Source: a virus. Taken from it: 30,263 nt of DNA. The notes beneath the pieces were generated by a model that had not been told where the DNA came from, ran no database searches, and was given only the letters and a program-made list of their open reading frames with translations. Positions within the stretch are counted from its first letter, which is position 1. Every line of letters starts with the position of its first letter. The stretch is taken from the IMG/VR virus record IMGVR_UViG_3300031566_000251, positions 1 through 30,263 of that record. The stretch is one strand, 5' to 3'. The position numbers were made by a program, and so were the translations under genes. Positions 8,151 to 15,647 of the stretch are shown here, one piece after another.

Positions 8151-8228
8151 ATGAAGGCAACGGTTTCGGGGCTACTGCAAGGGTCGCACGGGACCGGGCT
8201 GCGTCCCGGCTCCCAAGGCTCCGGGCTC
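8151..8228 (+). repeat. Duplicated N-terminal anchor module, copy 2
   Basis: This is the second copy of the 78-base module at 7382-7459, again covering the first 26 codons of a gene. Confidence 0.85.
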
Positions 8229-8867
8229 GTTCCGAGTGCGGGAGGCGGCGCGCCCATCTGGGTTGGGGAGGCACTCGGGGCGTCGTCCAGCGCCACGGCA
8301 CTGTCGGTGAATCTTGGTGCGTTCTCTGCGGGCCAGTTCGCTGTTGTCTGGTGCATGTACAAGACGACTGGCACTTGGCCTGCGAAGACTGGGTGGACGC
8401 TTACGACTGGCACCACGGTAGACAACCGTGCGTACGGCATCTACTCTAAGGTGCTTGAGGCTGGGGACATTGGCGTGGTGCCGTTCCCAGGATTCTCGTT
8501 GCAGCGGGTGGCGAACGCTCAGGTGTTCAGTGGTGCGACTGGATGGTCGAACAGGAACGCTGGCACTTCGTCGTACAACGTCACCTGGGCGGCGGGCAAC
8601 CTTGCTGCCGCTGCGTTGGCTGTTCCTGCGGCGGCGATCGTGTTCTCGATCCGTACGGTGCGGTCGAGCCACTCCCTCCACGCCACGTTGCATCAGGGCT
8701 TCACGCCTGGCACTGCGATATCGTCGGGTTCGGACGGCAACGCCGCCTGCATCTCTGTGCTGGGTGCGCACCTGGATGTCGCTGATCCTTCTGGCGGTCA
8801 GACGGGGCCATCCTTCTCTGCGGCGACGCTCGCTCAGTCGTCTGCTGACATGTTCTGGGTGACGTGA
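8151..8867 (+). CDS. Probable fibre/decoration protein sharing its N-terminal anchor with the preceding gene
   Basis: This is a 238-residue protein. Residues 1-26 (MKATVSGLLQGS, then GTGLRPGSQGSGL) repeat the start of the preceding protein. Residues 35-238 are unrelated to it and look like the beta-sandwich found in phage fibre proteins and adhesins, with a WPAKTGWTL turn, AYGIYSKVLEAGDIGVVPF and long Ala/Ser/Thr-rich strands. The start lies 1 base after the previous stop; GGTGAT 5 bases upstream can act as a partial Shine-Dalgarno. A TACAAT at 8132-8137 could add internal transcription. It ends the capsid-proximal group; a 46-base gap and a new promoter follow. Confidence 0.62.
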   Translation: MKATVSGLLQGSHGTGLRPGSQGSGLVPSAGGGAPIWVGEALGASSSATALSVNLGAFSAGQFAVVWCMYKTTGTWPAKTGWTLTTGTTVDNRAYGIYSKVLEAGDIGVVPFPGFSLQRVANAQVFSGATGWSNRNAGTSSYNVTWAAGNLAAAALAVPAAAIVFSIRTVRSSHSLHATLHQGFTPGTAISSGSDGNAACISVLGAHLDVADPSGGQTGPSFSAATLAQSSADMFWVT

Positions 8868-8901
8868 GGGGGCTGGTAACGCTCCAACACCGAGCGTGTG
8901 A

Positions 8902-8913
8902 TACACTTGCGTC
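8902..8913 (+). promoter_or_regulatory. Leaderless-type -10 box heading the glycosyltransferase/methyltransferase cassette
   Basis: TACACT at 8902-8907, preceded by TGA, ends 6 bases before the ATG at 8914. No Shine-Dalgarno is present. It is the only clear promoter candidate for the ten-gene cassette to 16579 and nearly matches the box at 36-47. Confidence 0.7.
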
Positions 8914-9921
8914 ATGCACGTCGTCCAGCTCGGAAACCGGGTCCCGCCTTTCAGCACAGAGAACGACCTCCATCACGCGATGGTCGAAGGCAACGGCTGG
9001 GACGTCCGCTTCATCCAAGAAGGCGACAGCACGGCCTTGCTCCAGTTCATCACCGACCTCCAAGCCGGGTTCGAGCGGCCCGACTTCATCTTGTGGACCT
9101 CGACTCGCGACCTCGCCAACCAGTGGGGTCACGAACTCCAATGGAAGCTGCTCGCCGAAGCCCGCCGCCACAACATCCCCGTCGTCGCTTACCACCTCGA
9201 CAGATGGATGGGGCTGAAACGCCAGAACGCGATGCCCACCGAACCGTACTTCCGGGTCGATCTGCTCGCCACCGCCGACGGCGCCCATCAAGACGAATGG
9301 GCCAAAGCCGACGTCAACCATCACTGGATGCTCCCCGGCGTCTCCGAGCGCTGGTGCCAGCCCGGCACGTACCGCGAAGAACTGGCGACCGACATCGTGT
9401 TCGTCGGCTCCTGGCAGGACTATGGTCATCGTGAATGGCGCCATCGTGGTGAACTCGTCGCCTGGCTCCAGAAGACCTACGGGGATCGGGTCGCGTTCTA
9501 CCCGAAGCAAGGCGAGCACGCTGTCCGCGGCCTGGAGTTAAACGACGTGTACTGGTCAGCGAAGGTTGTCGTCGGCGACTCGTGTCTCGCCCCCAAAGTC
9601 GACGGTTCTCCGATGACCAACTACTGCTCGGACCGCGTCCCCGAGACCCTCGGCCGCGGCGGCTACCTCCTGCACCCGTCAGTGGAAGGCATCAACGACT
9701 TCCACGATCCGTTCTGGGATGCTGATTGCTTGTGTGATTGGTGGGAGATGGGCGACTGGGGCCAGCTCCGAACTCGGATCGACACCGAACTCAGCACAGG
9801 TGATTTCAGTTCCTCCGAGGAGCGCCTGCGTCGGATCGAACTCATCCGCGAGAACCACACCTACACGGTGCGGATGCGACAGCTTGCCGAACTGCTCATC
9901 GACAAAGGGATGCTGCCATGA
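8914..9921 (+). CDS. Glycosyltransferase, CgeB-like (GT-B fold)
   Basis: This is a 335-residue probable sugar transferase. The layout fits the CgeB-like group: an N-terminal Rossmann-like half (HVVQLGNRVPPFS; FILWTSTRDL), a middle strand TDIVFVGSWQDYGHREWRHRG of the type that marks the start of the nucleotide-sugar half, then SDRVPETLGRGGYLLHPSVEGI, matching the conserved donor-site region in which a cell surface or spore-coat transferase holds its nucleotide sugar. Donor and acceptor are unknown. It is the first gene of the cassette; the start is leaderless-type and the stop overlaps the next ATG by 4 bases. Its position within virion genes suggests the acceptor is a virion protein or a glycan on one. 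Confidence 0.72.
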   Translation: MHVVQLGNRVPPFSTENDLHHAMVEGNGWDVRFIQEGDSTALLQFITDLQAGFERPDFILWTSTRDLANQWGHELQWKLLAEARRHNIPVVAYHLDRWMGLKRQNAMPTEPYFRVDLLATADGAHQDEWAKADVNHHWMLPGVSERWCQPGTYREELATDIVFVGSWQDYGHREWRHRGELVAWLQKTYGDRVAFYPKQGEHAVRGLELNDVYWSAKVVVGDSCLAPKVDGSPMTNYCSDRVPETLGRGGYLLHPSVEGINDFHDPFWDADCLCDWWEMGDWGQLRTRIDTELSTGDFSSSEERLRRIELIRENHTYTVRMRQLAELLIDKGMLP

Positions 9922-10301
9922 CTGGCGAGATGTGGGTCATCGAATCCGGGGACTACTCGTACTATCAAGTTCGAGCAATCTGCGCGACAGAGGAGGAGGC
10001 CCGAGCCGCCTGCGAGCGAGCAAACAGAATGCTGGAGGGCTCCCACGAAGATCGCTGGGAGTGCTCTCCCCGTCCGATCATTGAAGCCGAGGATGTGTCC
10101 TTGCTGCATTGGGCGCAAGCGCGAGCCGACGGGACCCACATCTCTGGGTACACCAGAGTCGGTTTCCGCCAAGACGAAGGGGTTGTGGCGTGGGATTCGT
10201 CCGGGGCGTGGGTCACCACTGAGGCTTCGACGCCGGAGCGTGCCGCCAAGATCGCACAGGATCGTCAGGCCCAACTCAAAGCGGAAGCGATGTTGCCATG
10301 A
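9918..10301 (+). CDS. Small hypothetical protein in the glycan cassette
   Basis: This is a 127-residue protein with no family I can assign confidently. The first 35 residues (WVIESGDYSYYQVRAICATEEEARAACERAN) resemble short phage domains that start with a strand, then an ATEEEA helix. The rest is a mixed alpha/beta segment with a WDSSGAWVTT strand and an Ala/Lys-rich C-terminal helix. It overlaps both neighbours by 4 bases (ATGA), so it is translated as part of the cassette, but nothing links it to sugar chemistry except location. Confidence 0.6.
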   Translation: MTGEMWVIESGDYSYYQVRAICATEEEARAACERANRMLEGSHEDRWECSPRPIIEAEDVSLLHWAQARADGTHISGYTRVGFRQDEGVVAWDSSGAWVTTEASTPERAAKIAQDRQAQLKAEAMLP

Positions 10302-11128
10302 CCGGTGGAATGACCGACTGGCCGGAGATCACCTGCCAGCGAGGCCACGACCATCACGAGACGCGAGAGTTCACCATCGTGTTCAGCGGCCCCACCGCGT
10401 ACCGCGACCTCCCATCCATACCGCGGCGCTTCTCCGACACCTTCGAGATGGAGGTGTGGGACACGGAGAAGTACCCGGTCGACGGGGGGCCGTGGTGCCC
10501 GGCCCATGACGCCGTGTCCGAGACGCTCCTCTCCCTCGGCGTCTGGGATCCAGCCGAGACAATCCTGATGCTGGAGGCGTTCCGGTACTGCGACACGTTC
10601 ATCGACATCGGCGCCCAGCTCGGCTGGTACTCGATCCTTGCGCTGCGCTCCCAGATGAACGTAGTCGCGTTCGAGGCCGACCCGATCGTCTGCGACGTGC
10701 TGGAACGAAACATGGCTCGCCACGCTGAGTTTCTCGGGCACTACTCGGTGCAGGCCGAGCGGGTTGGGCCGCACTCCTCGATCCCATTCCCAGAGACGGA
10801 CGACCGGCTCGTGGTGAAGATCGACATCGAAGGAGCGGAAGCCGACGCGGTCAAGATGCTGGAGCCGTTGATGCCACAGATCGACTTCATGCTGATCGAA
10901 ATCTCCCCGTGCTTCAACGACACCTACCCCGACTTGGTCATCGACCTGATCCGGCGTGGCTTCAACGCCTACCTCGTCCCGCAGAAATCCATTCCTCCGG
11001 CACGCCTTGAAATCCTCCCCGACGACCTCGTCGACTGGGACATCGGATCAAACTTCGACGACATCAAGAAACTCGTCGCCTCCTGGGATCAGAGAAATCT
11101 CCTGTTCGTTCGGGATGGCGCGTGGTGA
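10298..11128 (+). CDS. FkbM-family SAM-dependent methyltransferase
   Basis: This is a 276-residue protein predicted to methylate a hydroxyl group, typically on a sugar. After a roughly 95-residue N-terminal extension, motif I FIDIGAQLGWYS is at 101-112, the acidic ribose-binding residue lies in FEADP (125-129), and KIDIEGAEADAVKML (174-188) is the signature of FkbM methyltransferases. These features together make the family secure, though the substrate is not known. It is one of two FkbM-like genes in the cassette (the other at 11718), so more than one hydroxyl or sugar may be capped. It overlaps both neighbours, with ATGA at 10298 and GTGA at 11125. Confidence 0.82.
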   Translation: MTGGMTDWPEITCQRGHDHHETREFTIVFSGPTAYRDLPSIPRRFSDTFEMEVWDTEKYPVDGGPWCPAHDAVSETLLSLGVWDPAETILMLEAFRYCDTFIDIGAQLGWYSILALRSQMNVVAFEADPIVCDVLERNMARHAEFLGHYSVQAERVGPHSSIPFPETDDRLVVKIDIEGAEADAVKMLEPLMPQIDFMLIEISPCFNDTYPDLVIDLIRRGFNAYLVPQKSIPPARLEILPDDLVDWDIGSNFDDIKKLVASWDQRNLLFVRDGAW

Positions 11129-11721
11129 GCGCCTCCGAACGGTTCTGGTGGGACAGCCTGGAAGGCAATGAGATCGACGACAACACGGCGGGATATCCGC
11201 CGTACGACGTTACCCAAACCGCCAGCTTCATCCTTGACGCGATCCGTCCGATCTCTGGATTCGCGCGGCTTCTCGACCTCGGCTGCGGGAAGGGGAGGCT
11301 CACAGCCGAGGTCGCTCAACATGTTCCATCCGAGGTAGAAATCGTCGGCGTCGACATCTCACCCAAGATGATCGACCTGGCGAAACGCTGGCCGGACAGG
11401 AACGTCCTCTACCGCGTCGGCGACGGCCGGAACCTGCCGGAGCGTTGCGGCATGTTCGACGGCGCGTGGTCGGTCGCGATGTTCCAACACATTCCTCATG
11501 AAGCGAAACTGGGCTACCTGTTCGAGGTGTGCGATCATCTTCGGTCCGGTGCCACATTCGTGTTCACCGTCGCCGTCGGCGACGAGGACATGTTCCTGAA
11601 CCACCAACTCACCGAAGACGATCTCACCGAACTGATCTCCTGGATGTCGGTACTCTTCGACCGCATTGTCGAGCATCCGGTCGACGAGAACGGCTGGACG
11701 TGGATCGAGGCAACCAAATGA
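11125..11721 (+). CDS. Class I SAM-dependent methyltransferase
   Basis: This is a 198-residue methyltransferase with motif I LLDLGCGKG (49-57), GVDISPKM (75-82) and a VGDGRNLPE segment (about 95) that normally packs on the adenine, followed by FDGAWSVAMFQHI (motif IV-like). It is of the UbiE/type-11 style rather than FkbM. The GTG at 11125 is chosen because it gives the 4-base GTGA overlap seen throughout; a GTG at 11122 would add one residue. Substrate unknown; sugar or a glycan precursor is the likeliest given the flanking genes. Confidence 0.8.
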   Translation: MSASERFWWDSLEGNEIDDNTAGYPPYDVTQTASFILDAIRPISGFARLLDLGCGKGRLTAEVAQHVPSEVEIVGVDISPKMIDLAKRWPDRNVLYRVGDGRNLPERCGMFDGAWSVAMFQHIPHEAKLGYLFEVCDHLRSGATFVFTVAVGDEDMFLNHQLTEDDLTELISWMSVLFDRIVEHPVDENGWTWIEATK

Positions 11722-12422
11722 CACCCGTCACCATCAACCAACGCTGGACCCTCCTGCTCCCCGAGCACCGCGACCGCGGCGAATGGTGGGACAACTGGGA
11801 GAAGGAGCGCCTCGCCTCCATGAGCGACCAGCTCACCCCACTCCTCGGAGAGGTCGTCTACTACGCCGGCGCAGAGCAGGGCGACATGCCCGCACTGCTC
11901 ACCTCATGGGGATGCGACACCGTCCTCGTCGAACCGGTAGCCAGAGTCTGGCCGAACATGCGCGCCATCTACGAAGCGAACAACCTGAAGGACCCCCTCG
12001 CCTGCTTCGTCGGCTTCGCCGGAGCAGCAGACCGCGGCAACCCTGGCATCGACGAAGGCTGGCCGCCCGAAGCGTCCGGCGACGTCACCGATGTCGAAGG
12101 CTTCGCGAACCTGTGGGAGCGCGACGACCTCCCGATCATCGCGCTCGACTCCCTCCCCGACGCCGGCATCGACCCGCCATCTGCGATCTCCATCGACGTC
12201 GAAGGCTCCGAACTTGAGGTGCTGCGAGGCGCCACCGGCTGCCTGCTACTTCATCGTCCACTCGTGTGGGTGTCGATCCACCCGACCTTCATGGCCGACC
12301 TGTACGACCAGCACCCCGACGAGATCTTCTCGCTCATGGCGCGCCACGGCTACCGCGGCCGGATGCTCGCCGACTTGCACGAATCACATTGGCTCTTCTG
12401 GCCCGAGGAGTACCCGCGGTGA
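11718..12422 (+). CDS. Second FkbM-like methyltransferase, motif I degenerate
   Basis: This is a 234-residue protein. SIDVEGSELEVLRG (158-171) is a good FkbM signature and VEPV (71-74) matches the ribose-binding strand. Motif I is unusual: YYAGAEQGDMPALL (48-61) in place of the usual D-x-G-A-x-x-G, so the first acidic residue is missing. It may still bind SAM through the later Glu, or be impaired. It shares little sequence with the FkbM protein at 10298 beyond the motifs, so the two are distinct enzymes, not a recent duplication. Overlaps on both sides are 4 bases. Confidence 0.72.
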   Translation: MTPVTINQRWTLLLPEHRDRGEWWDNWEKERLASMSDQLTPLLGEVVYYAGAEQGDMPALLTSWGCDTVLVEPVARVWPNMRAIYEANNLKDPLACFVGFAGAADRGNPGIDEGWPPEASGDVTDVEGFANLWERDDLPIIALDSLPDAGIDPPSAISIDVEGSELEVLRGATGCLLLHRPLVWVSIHPTFMADLYDQHPDEIFSLMARHGYRGRMLADLHESHWLFWPEEYPR

Positions 12423-14182
12423 CCGAGGTTCTGGTTTCGTGGTTGTCGTATTGCGAGGACAACCCAGCCCGAGGGAGATGGGATCAAGCCTTCCTGGACC
12501 GGATGCTCGCCGGAGAGGAATGGCGGGTGCCGTCCGGCTTCCGGTTCAAGTCGGTCCCGTGGAACCCGGAGGACGGGCAGGGCCGCGTCATCGTGTTCCC
12601 GTGCGGCCACTACATCGAGCACGGCGAACGTCACACCGTCGCCTGGAAACTCCTGCGCGACCTGGAGAAGCTGCCTTGGGCGGTCTTGATCGCCACTTCC
12701 GACGAAGCCGACACGTTCGAGTGGAACAAGTTCGACCTCCCATCTCACGTCAAGCTGTGGGTGCAGTCGCCGCGGCCCGAGTCCACCTACCCGGAGGGGA
12801 CGTTCTTCCATCCGGTCGGTTCCCCGACCTCTGCGCGCGTCTGGGGTGACCCGGGCGACAAGCCGACCGACGTGTTCTTCTCCGGCCAGGTCAACCACGA
12901 GCGCCGTGAGGACTGCGTCACCGAGCTGTTCAAGCTGAAGATGGAACGCCCCGACCTCCAGATCGAAGTGCTCCCCACTGAAGGCTTCACGCAGGGCCTT
13001 CCACCCGACCAGTATCGGGACCACATGCGCGCAGCGAAGATCGTCCCATGCCCGGCTGGGATCTGCTCACAGGACACGTTCCGCTTCTGGGAAGCCCTGG
13101 AGGCCGGAGCGATGCCGATCGCCGACTCCCTGCGCCCCGACGGGACCGGTGAAGGATTCTGGGACCTCTTCCGACGTGCTGGATTCGGATACGCCCCCGC
13201 GATCGCCGAGATCCACGACTGGTCGAATGTGGGATCCACGGCGGAGTGGATGCTGAATGACCCAACGCTCCCTGCCGACATGTCCGCCCAATGGCAGCAG
13301 TACAAGCGCTCGATCGCCTATCGGCTCGACGATGACCTGTGGGACGTCATGGTGACCCGTCCCGCCAGCGAGTTCGGTCCGGCAGATCAGATCACCGTCG
13401 TCATCGTCACCTCACCAACGCCGTCGCACCCTTCGACTACGATCATCGACGAGACGATCACGTCGATTCAGGAACGCCTCCCCGGCGCCGAGATCCACAT
13501 CTTGGCCGACGGCGTCCGCAAGGAACAGCAAGACCGCGCCGCCGACTACTGGGAGTATGTAGCACGGTTGTGCTACAAGGTGAACGCCGACCCGACGATC
13601 GTCCCCTGGGCCCACGCCGAACACCTCCATCAGGCCGTCATGTTCCGCCACGCCCTGAACCGGATCAAGACCCCGTACGTCATGTTCGTCGAGCACGACA
13701 CCCCGCTCGTCGGCGAGATCGACTTCGATCACGTCCTCGCCGTCATGGAACACGACGAGATCAACTCGATGCGGTTCCTCCACGAAACCCATGTCCCCAT
13801 CGGATCGGAGGGCCTGTTCCTGGAGCGCAAAGGCACCGATGAACAGCCGTACCTGCGCACCATCCAGTGGTCCCAGCGTCCGCACGTCGCCCGAACCGAC
13901 TGGTATCGGGACCTGATCGCTTCCTACTTCGGCTGGGAATCGCGCACGATGATCGAAGACGTGGCTCATGGGCTAGTCCAGAACAACCACACCGGGAACC
14001 GGACGGCGCTACGCAAGGGCTGGAACAAGTGGAAGCTGGCAGTCTGGGCGCCACCCGGCGACAGCATCAAGTTCTCCACCCACCTTGACGGCCGCGCCGG
14101 AGACAGAAAGTACCCGATGAAAATTTCTTACGACGCCGACCGCCCCGAAGGTGCCCCCGAGGAGGGATGGCGGGATGCGTAG
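12419..14182 (+). CDS. Two-domain glycosyltransferase (exostosin-like plus GT2/GT-A-like)
   Basis: This is a 587-residue probable bifunctional enzyme. Residues 1-300 resemble exostosin-type GT-B transferases, with RVIVFPCGHYIEHGE, DVFFSGQVNHERRED (151-165) and CPAGICSQDTFRFWEALEAGAMPIA (211-235), the last being the nucleotide-sugar site. Residues about 322-587 look like a GT-A glycosyltransferase: ITVVIVTSPTPSHPS (324-338), a strand EIHILADG, then YVMFVEHDTPLVGEID (420-435), where E-H-D takes the place of the metal-binding DXD. Two active sites in one chain suggest that two sugars are added in succession. The GTG at 12419 gives a 4-base overlap; earlier in-frame ATGs lie inside the preceding gene. 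It is the largest gene in the cassette. Confidence 0.72.
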   Translation: MTEVLVSWLSYCEDNPARGRWDQAFLDRMLAGEEWRVPSGFRFKSVPWNPEDGQGRVIVFPCGHYIEHGERHTVAWKLLRDLEKLPWAVLIATSDEADTFEWNKFDLPSHVKLWVQSPRPESTYPEGTFFHPVGSPTSARVWGDPGDKPTDVFFSGQVNHERREDCVTELFKLKMERPDLQIEVLPTEGFTQGLPPDQYRDHMRAAKIVPCPAGICSQDTFRFWEALEAGAMPIADSLRPDGTGEGFWDLFRRAGFGYAPAIAEIHDWSNVGSTAEWMLNDPTLPADMSAQWQQYKRSIAYRLDDDLWDVMVTRPASEFGPADQITVVIVTSPTPSHPSTTIIDETITSIQERLPGAEIHILADGVRKEQQDRAADYWEYVARLCYKVNADPTIVPWAHAEHLHQAVMFRHALNRIKTPYVMFVEHDTPLVGEIDFDHVLAVMEHDEINSMRFLHETHVPIGSEGLFLERKGTDEQPYLRTIQWSQRPHVARTDWYRDLIASYFGWESRTMIEDVAHGLVQNNHTGNRTALRKGWNKWKLAVWAPPGDSIKFSTHLDGRAGDRKYPMKISYDADRPEGAPEEGWRDA

Positions 14183-14197
14183 CAGGAGAAGAAACCG

Positions 14198-14407
14198 ATG
14201 ATCGGATTCGCTATGTTCCGCAGATACGGCTCACTCGACGAGGTCTGGATCACCGTCGGCGAGGTGCAAGAAGTCTACGAGGGCGGGGGCGGGACGACGA
14301 TCCGCCATCGCGGCGGGTCCTGCCAGGTCTCCGAAGACGTCGACACTGTTCTCAAACGCCTGTTGGAGACAGGCATCCAAATGGCGAAGTTCGAGGAGTC
14401 CCAATGA
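14198..14407 (+). CDS. Small hypothetical protein
   Basis: This is a 69-residue protein, strand-rich in the first half (MFRRYGSLDEVWITVGEVQEVYE) with a GGGG turn and a C-terminal helix. It resembles short phage proteins that begin F-x-x-x-x-x-DEVWI and contain HRGGSCQV, but I cannot name a function. It is the only cassette gene with a clear Shine-Dalgarno (AGGAG, 14184-14188, 9 bases before ATG), fitting the 15-base gap after the large transferase. An eight-codon reading frame (14175-14201) spans this gap and ends in an ATGA overlap with this start. Confidence 0.6.
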   Translation: MIGFAMFRRYGSLDEVWITVGEVQEVYEGGGGTTIRHRGGSCQVSEDVDTVLKRLLETGIQMAKFEESQ

Positions 14408-14622
14408 AGAAGGAATGCAAGAATCCGACCTGCACCCGATCCGCAACAGCGACGTACTGCTCGCGGCAATGCCAGATCGCGATGCGTAACGTGTCCGCTG
14501 GTCGTCAGATCCCGGACATGTGGGTGAGCATGGATATGTGGTGGGCGCTCACAGGGATGGCCGAGATCCACAACATGTCGGTCTCCGACTACTGCCTCAG
14601 CCAGATCGAGGTCGGGCTGTGA
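14404..14622 (+). CDS. Small zinc-finger-like protein
   Basis: This is a 72-residue protein whose first 23 residues hold Cys at 5, 10, 19 and 23 (CKNPTC, then YCSRQC), a compact four-Cys zinc knuckle like those in small phage and bacterial proteins. The rest is a helix-rich segment. ATGA overlap with the previous gene and GTGA overlap with the next tie it to the cassette. Function unknown; a protein-protein or nucleic-acid contact role is possible. Confidence 0.62.
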   Translation: MKKECKNPTCTRSATATYCSRQCQIAMRNVSAGRQIPDMWVSMDMWWALTGMAEIHNMSVSDYCLSQIEVGL

Positions 14623-15647
14623 GCCTCGGGATCGTGGCGAGGTGTGACTCAAGGGGGATCGCGTACCAGTCCTGGGAGGCCGTCAACGCACTCCAGCCCG
14701 ACAAGATCCTGCTGGTGCTGCTCAACGATCGCAAGTGGCCCGAAGACCCGGCCCGCTTCGGTCGCCACAACGTCACCTACGTCGACTCCAGTCTCGGGCA
14801 TCGGATGCTGGACGAGAAGAAGGTCCGCAAGTTCCTGGACGGTCTTGACACCGTGTTCGCGATCGAAACACTCTACGACTGGGACATGGCCGACTGGGCC
14901 CGCGAAGCCGGCTGCCGCACGATCGTCCAAGGCAACCCCGAGTTCTACAACCACCACCGCCACCCCGAGCGCCCCCAGCCCGACGAATGGGTGTGGCCGA
15001 CCGAATGGATGCGAAGCCACGATGATCTACCCGAAGGCGATCTACTCCCTGTTCCAGCCCCCGCCTGGCTGGACACCGACACTCCGCATCCGGAAGCGGA
15101 AGTCCTCCGGGTCCTCCACGTCGCCGGCCACCGAGCCCTCGGCGACCGCAACGGCACCGACCTGTTCTTCGAGTCCCTCGCCCTGATCGGCACCCGCGTC
15201 CATGTCACCGTCATCGGCCAGGACGGCCAGCTCCCGAACGTCAAGGTCGGACGCAACGTCACGATCGAAACGAACCCGAAGGGCGTCAAGGACCGCTGGG
15301 ATCTCTACAAGAACCAGCATGTCGCCGTGCTTCCCCGTCGCTACGGCGGGCTTTGCCTCCCAGCGACCGAAGCGTGCGCGCGCGGTGTCGTGCCGATGAT
15401 GCCTGATGTCTTGGAGAACAGCTTGTGGCCGATCCTCCCACTGCCCGCCCGTTCCGGTCGTCTCCAGCGGGTCCCGTTCGGTGTCGTGCCGACCTGGGCG
15501 ATCCGGCCGAACGCGATCGCCCACGAGATCGACAAACTGAACCGGCATCGCGAACTCCTCGTCGAAGCCCAACGCAAAGCGCTCGACTGGGCCGACGACA
15601 ACTCGTGGGAGTCATGGGAGCCCGCCTACCGGGGGGTCCTGGGATGA
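14619..15647 (+). CDS. Glycosyltransferase, GT-B fold (GT4-like)
   Basis: This is a 342-residue probable sugar transferase. The N-terminal domain contains LGIVARCDSRGIAYQSWEAV and a Rossmann-like layout. The C-terminal domain starts at VLRVLHVAGHRALGDRNGTD (about 160-180), which is the usual opening of the donor-binding half of family 4 enzymes, followed by VTVIGQDG and VAVLPRRYGGLCLPATEACARGVVP (about 230-255), the E-x7-E-like donor-site region in which Ala/Cys/Gly surround the nucleotide. GTG start by 4-base overlap. Sugar and acceptor are unknown. Confidence 0.75.
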   Translation: MSLGIVARCDSRGIAYQSWEAVNALQPDKILLVLLNDRKWPEDPARFGRHNVTYVDSSLGHRMLDEKKVRKFLDGLDTVFAIETLYDWDMADWAREAGCRTIVQGNPEFYNHHRHPERPQPDEWVWPTEWMRSHDDLPEGDLLPVPAPAWLDTDTPHPEAEVLRVLHVAGHRALGDRNGTDLFFESLALIGTRVHVTVIGQDGQLPNVKVGRNVTIETNPKGVKDRWDLYKNQHVAVLPRRYGGLCLPATEACARGVVPMMPDVLENSLWPILPLPARSGRLQRVPFGVVPTWAIRPNAIAHEIDKLNRHRELLVEAQRKALDWADDNSWESWEPAYRGVLG

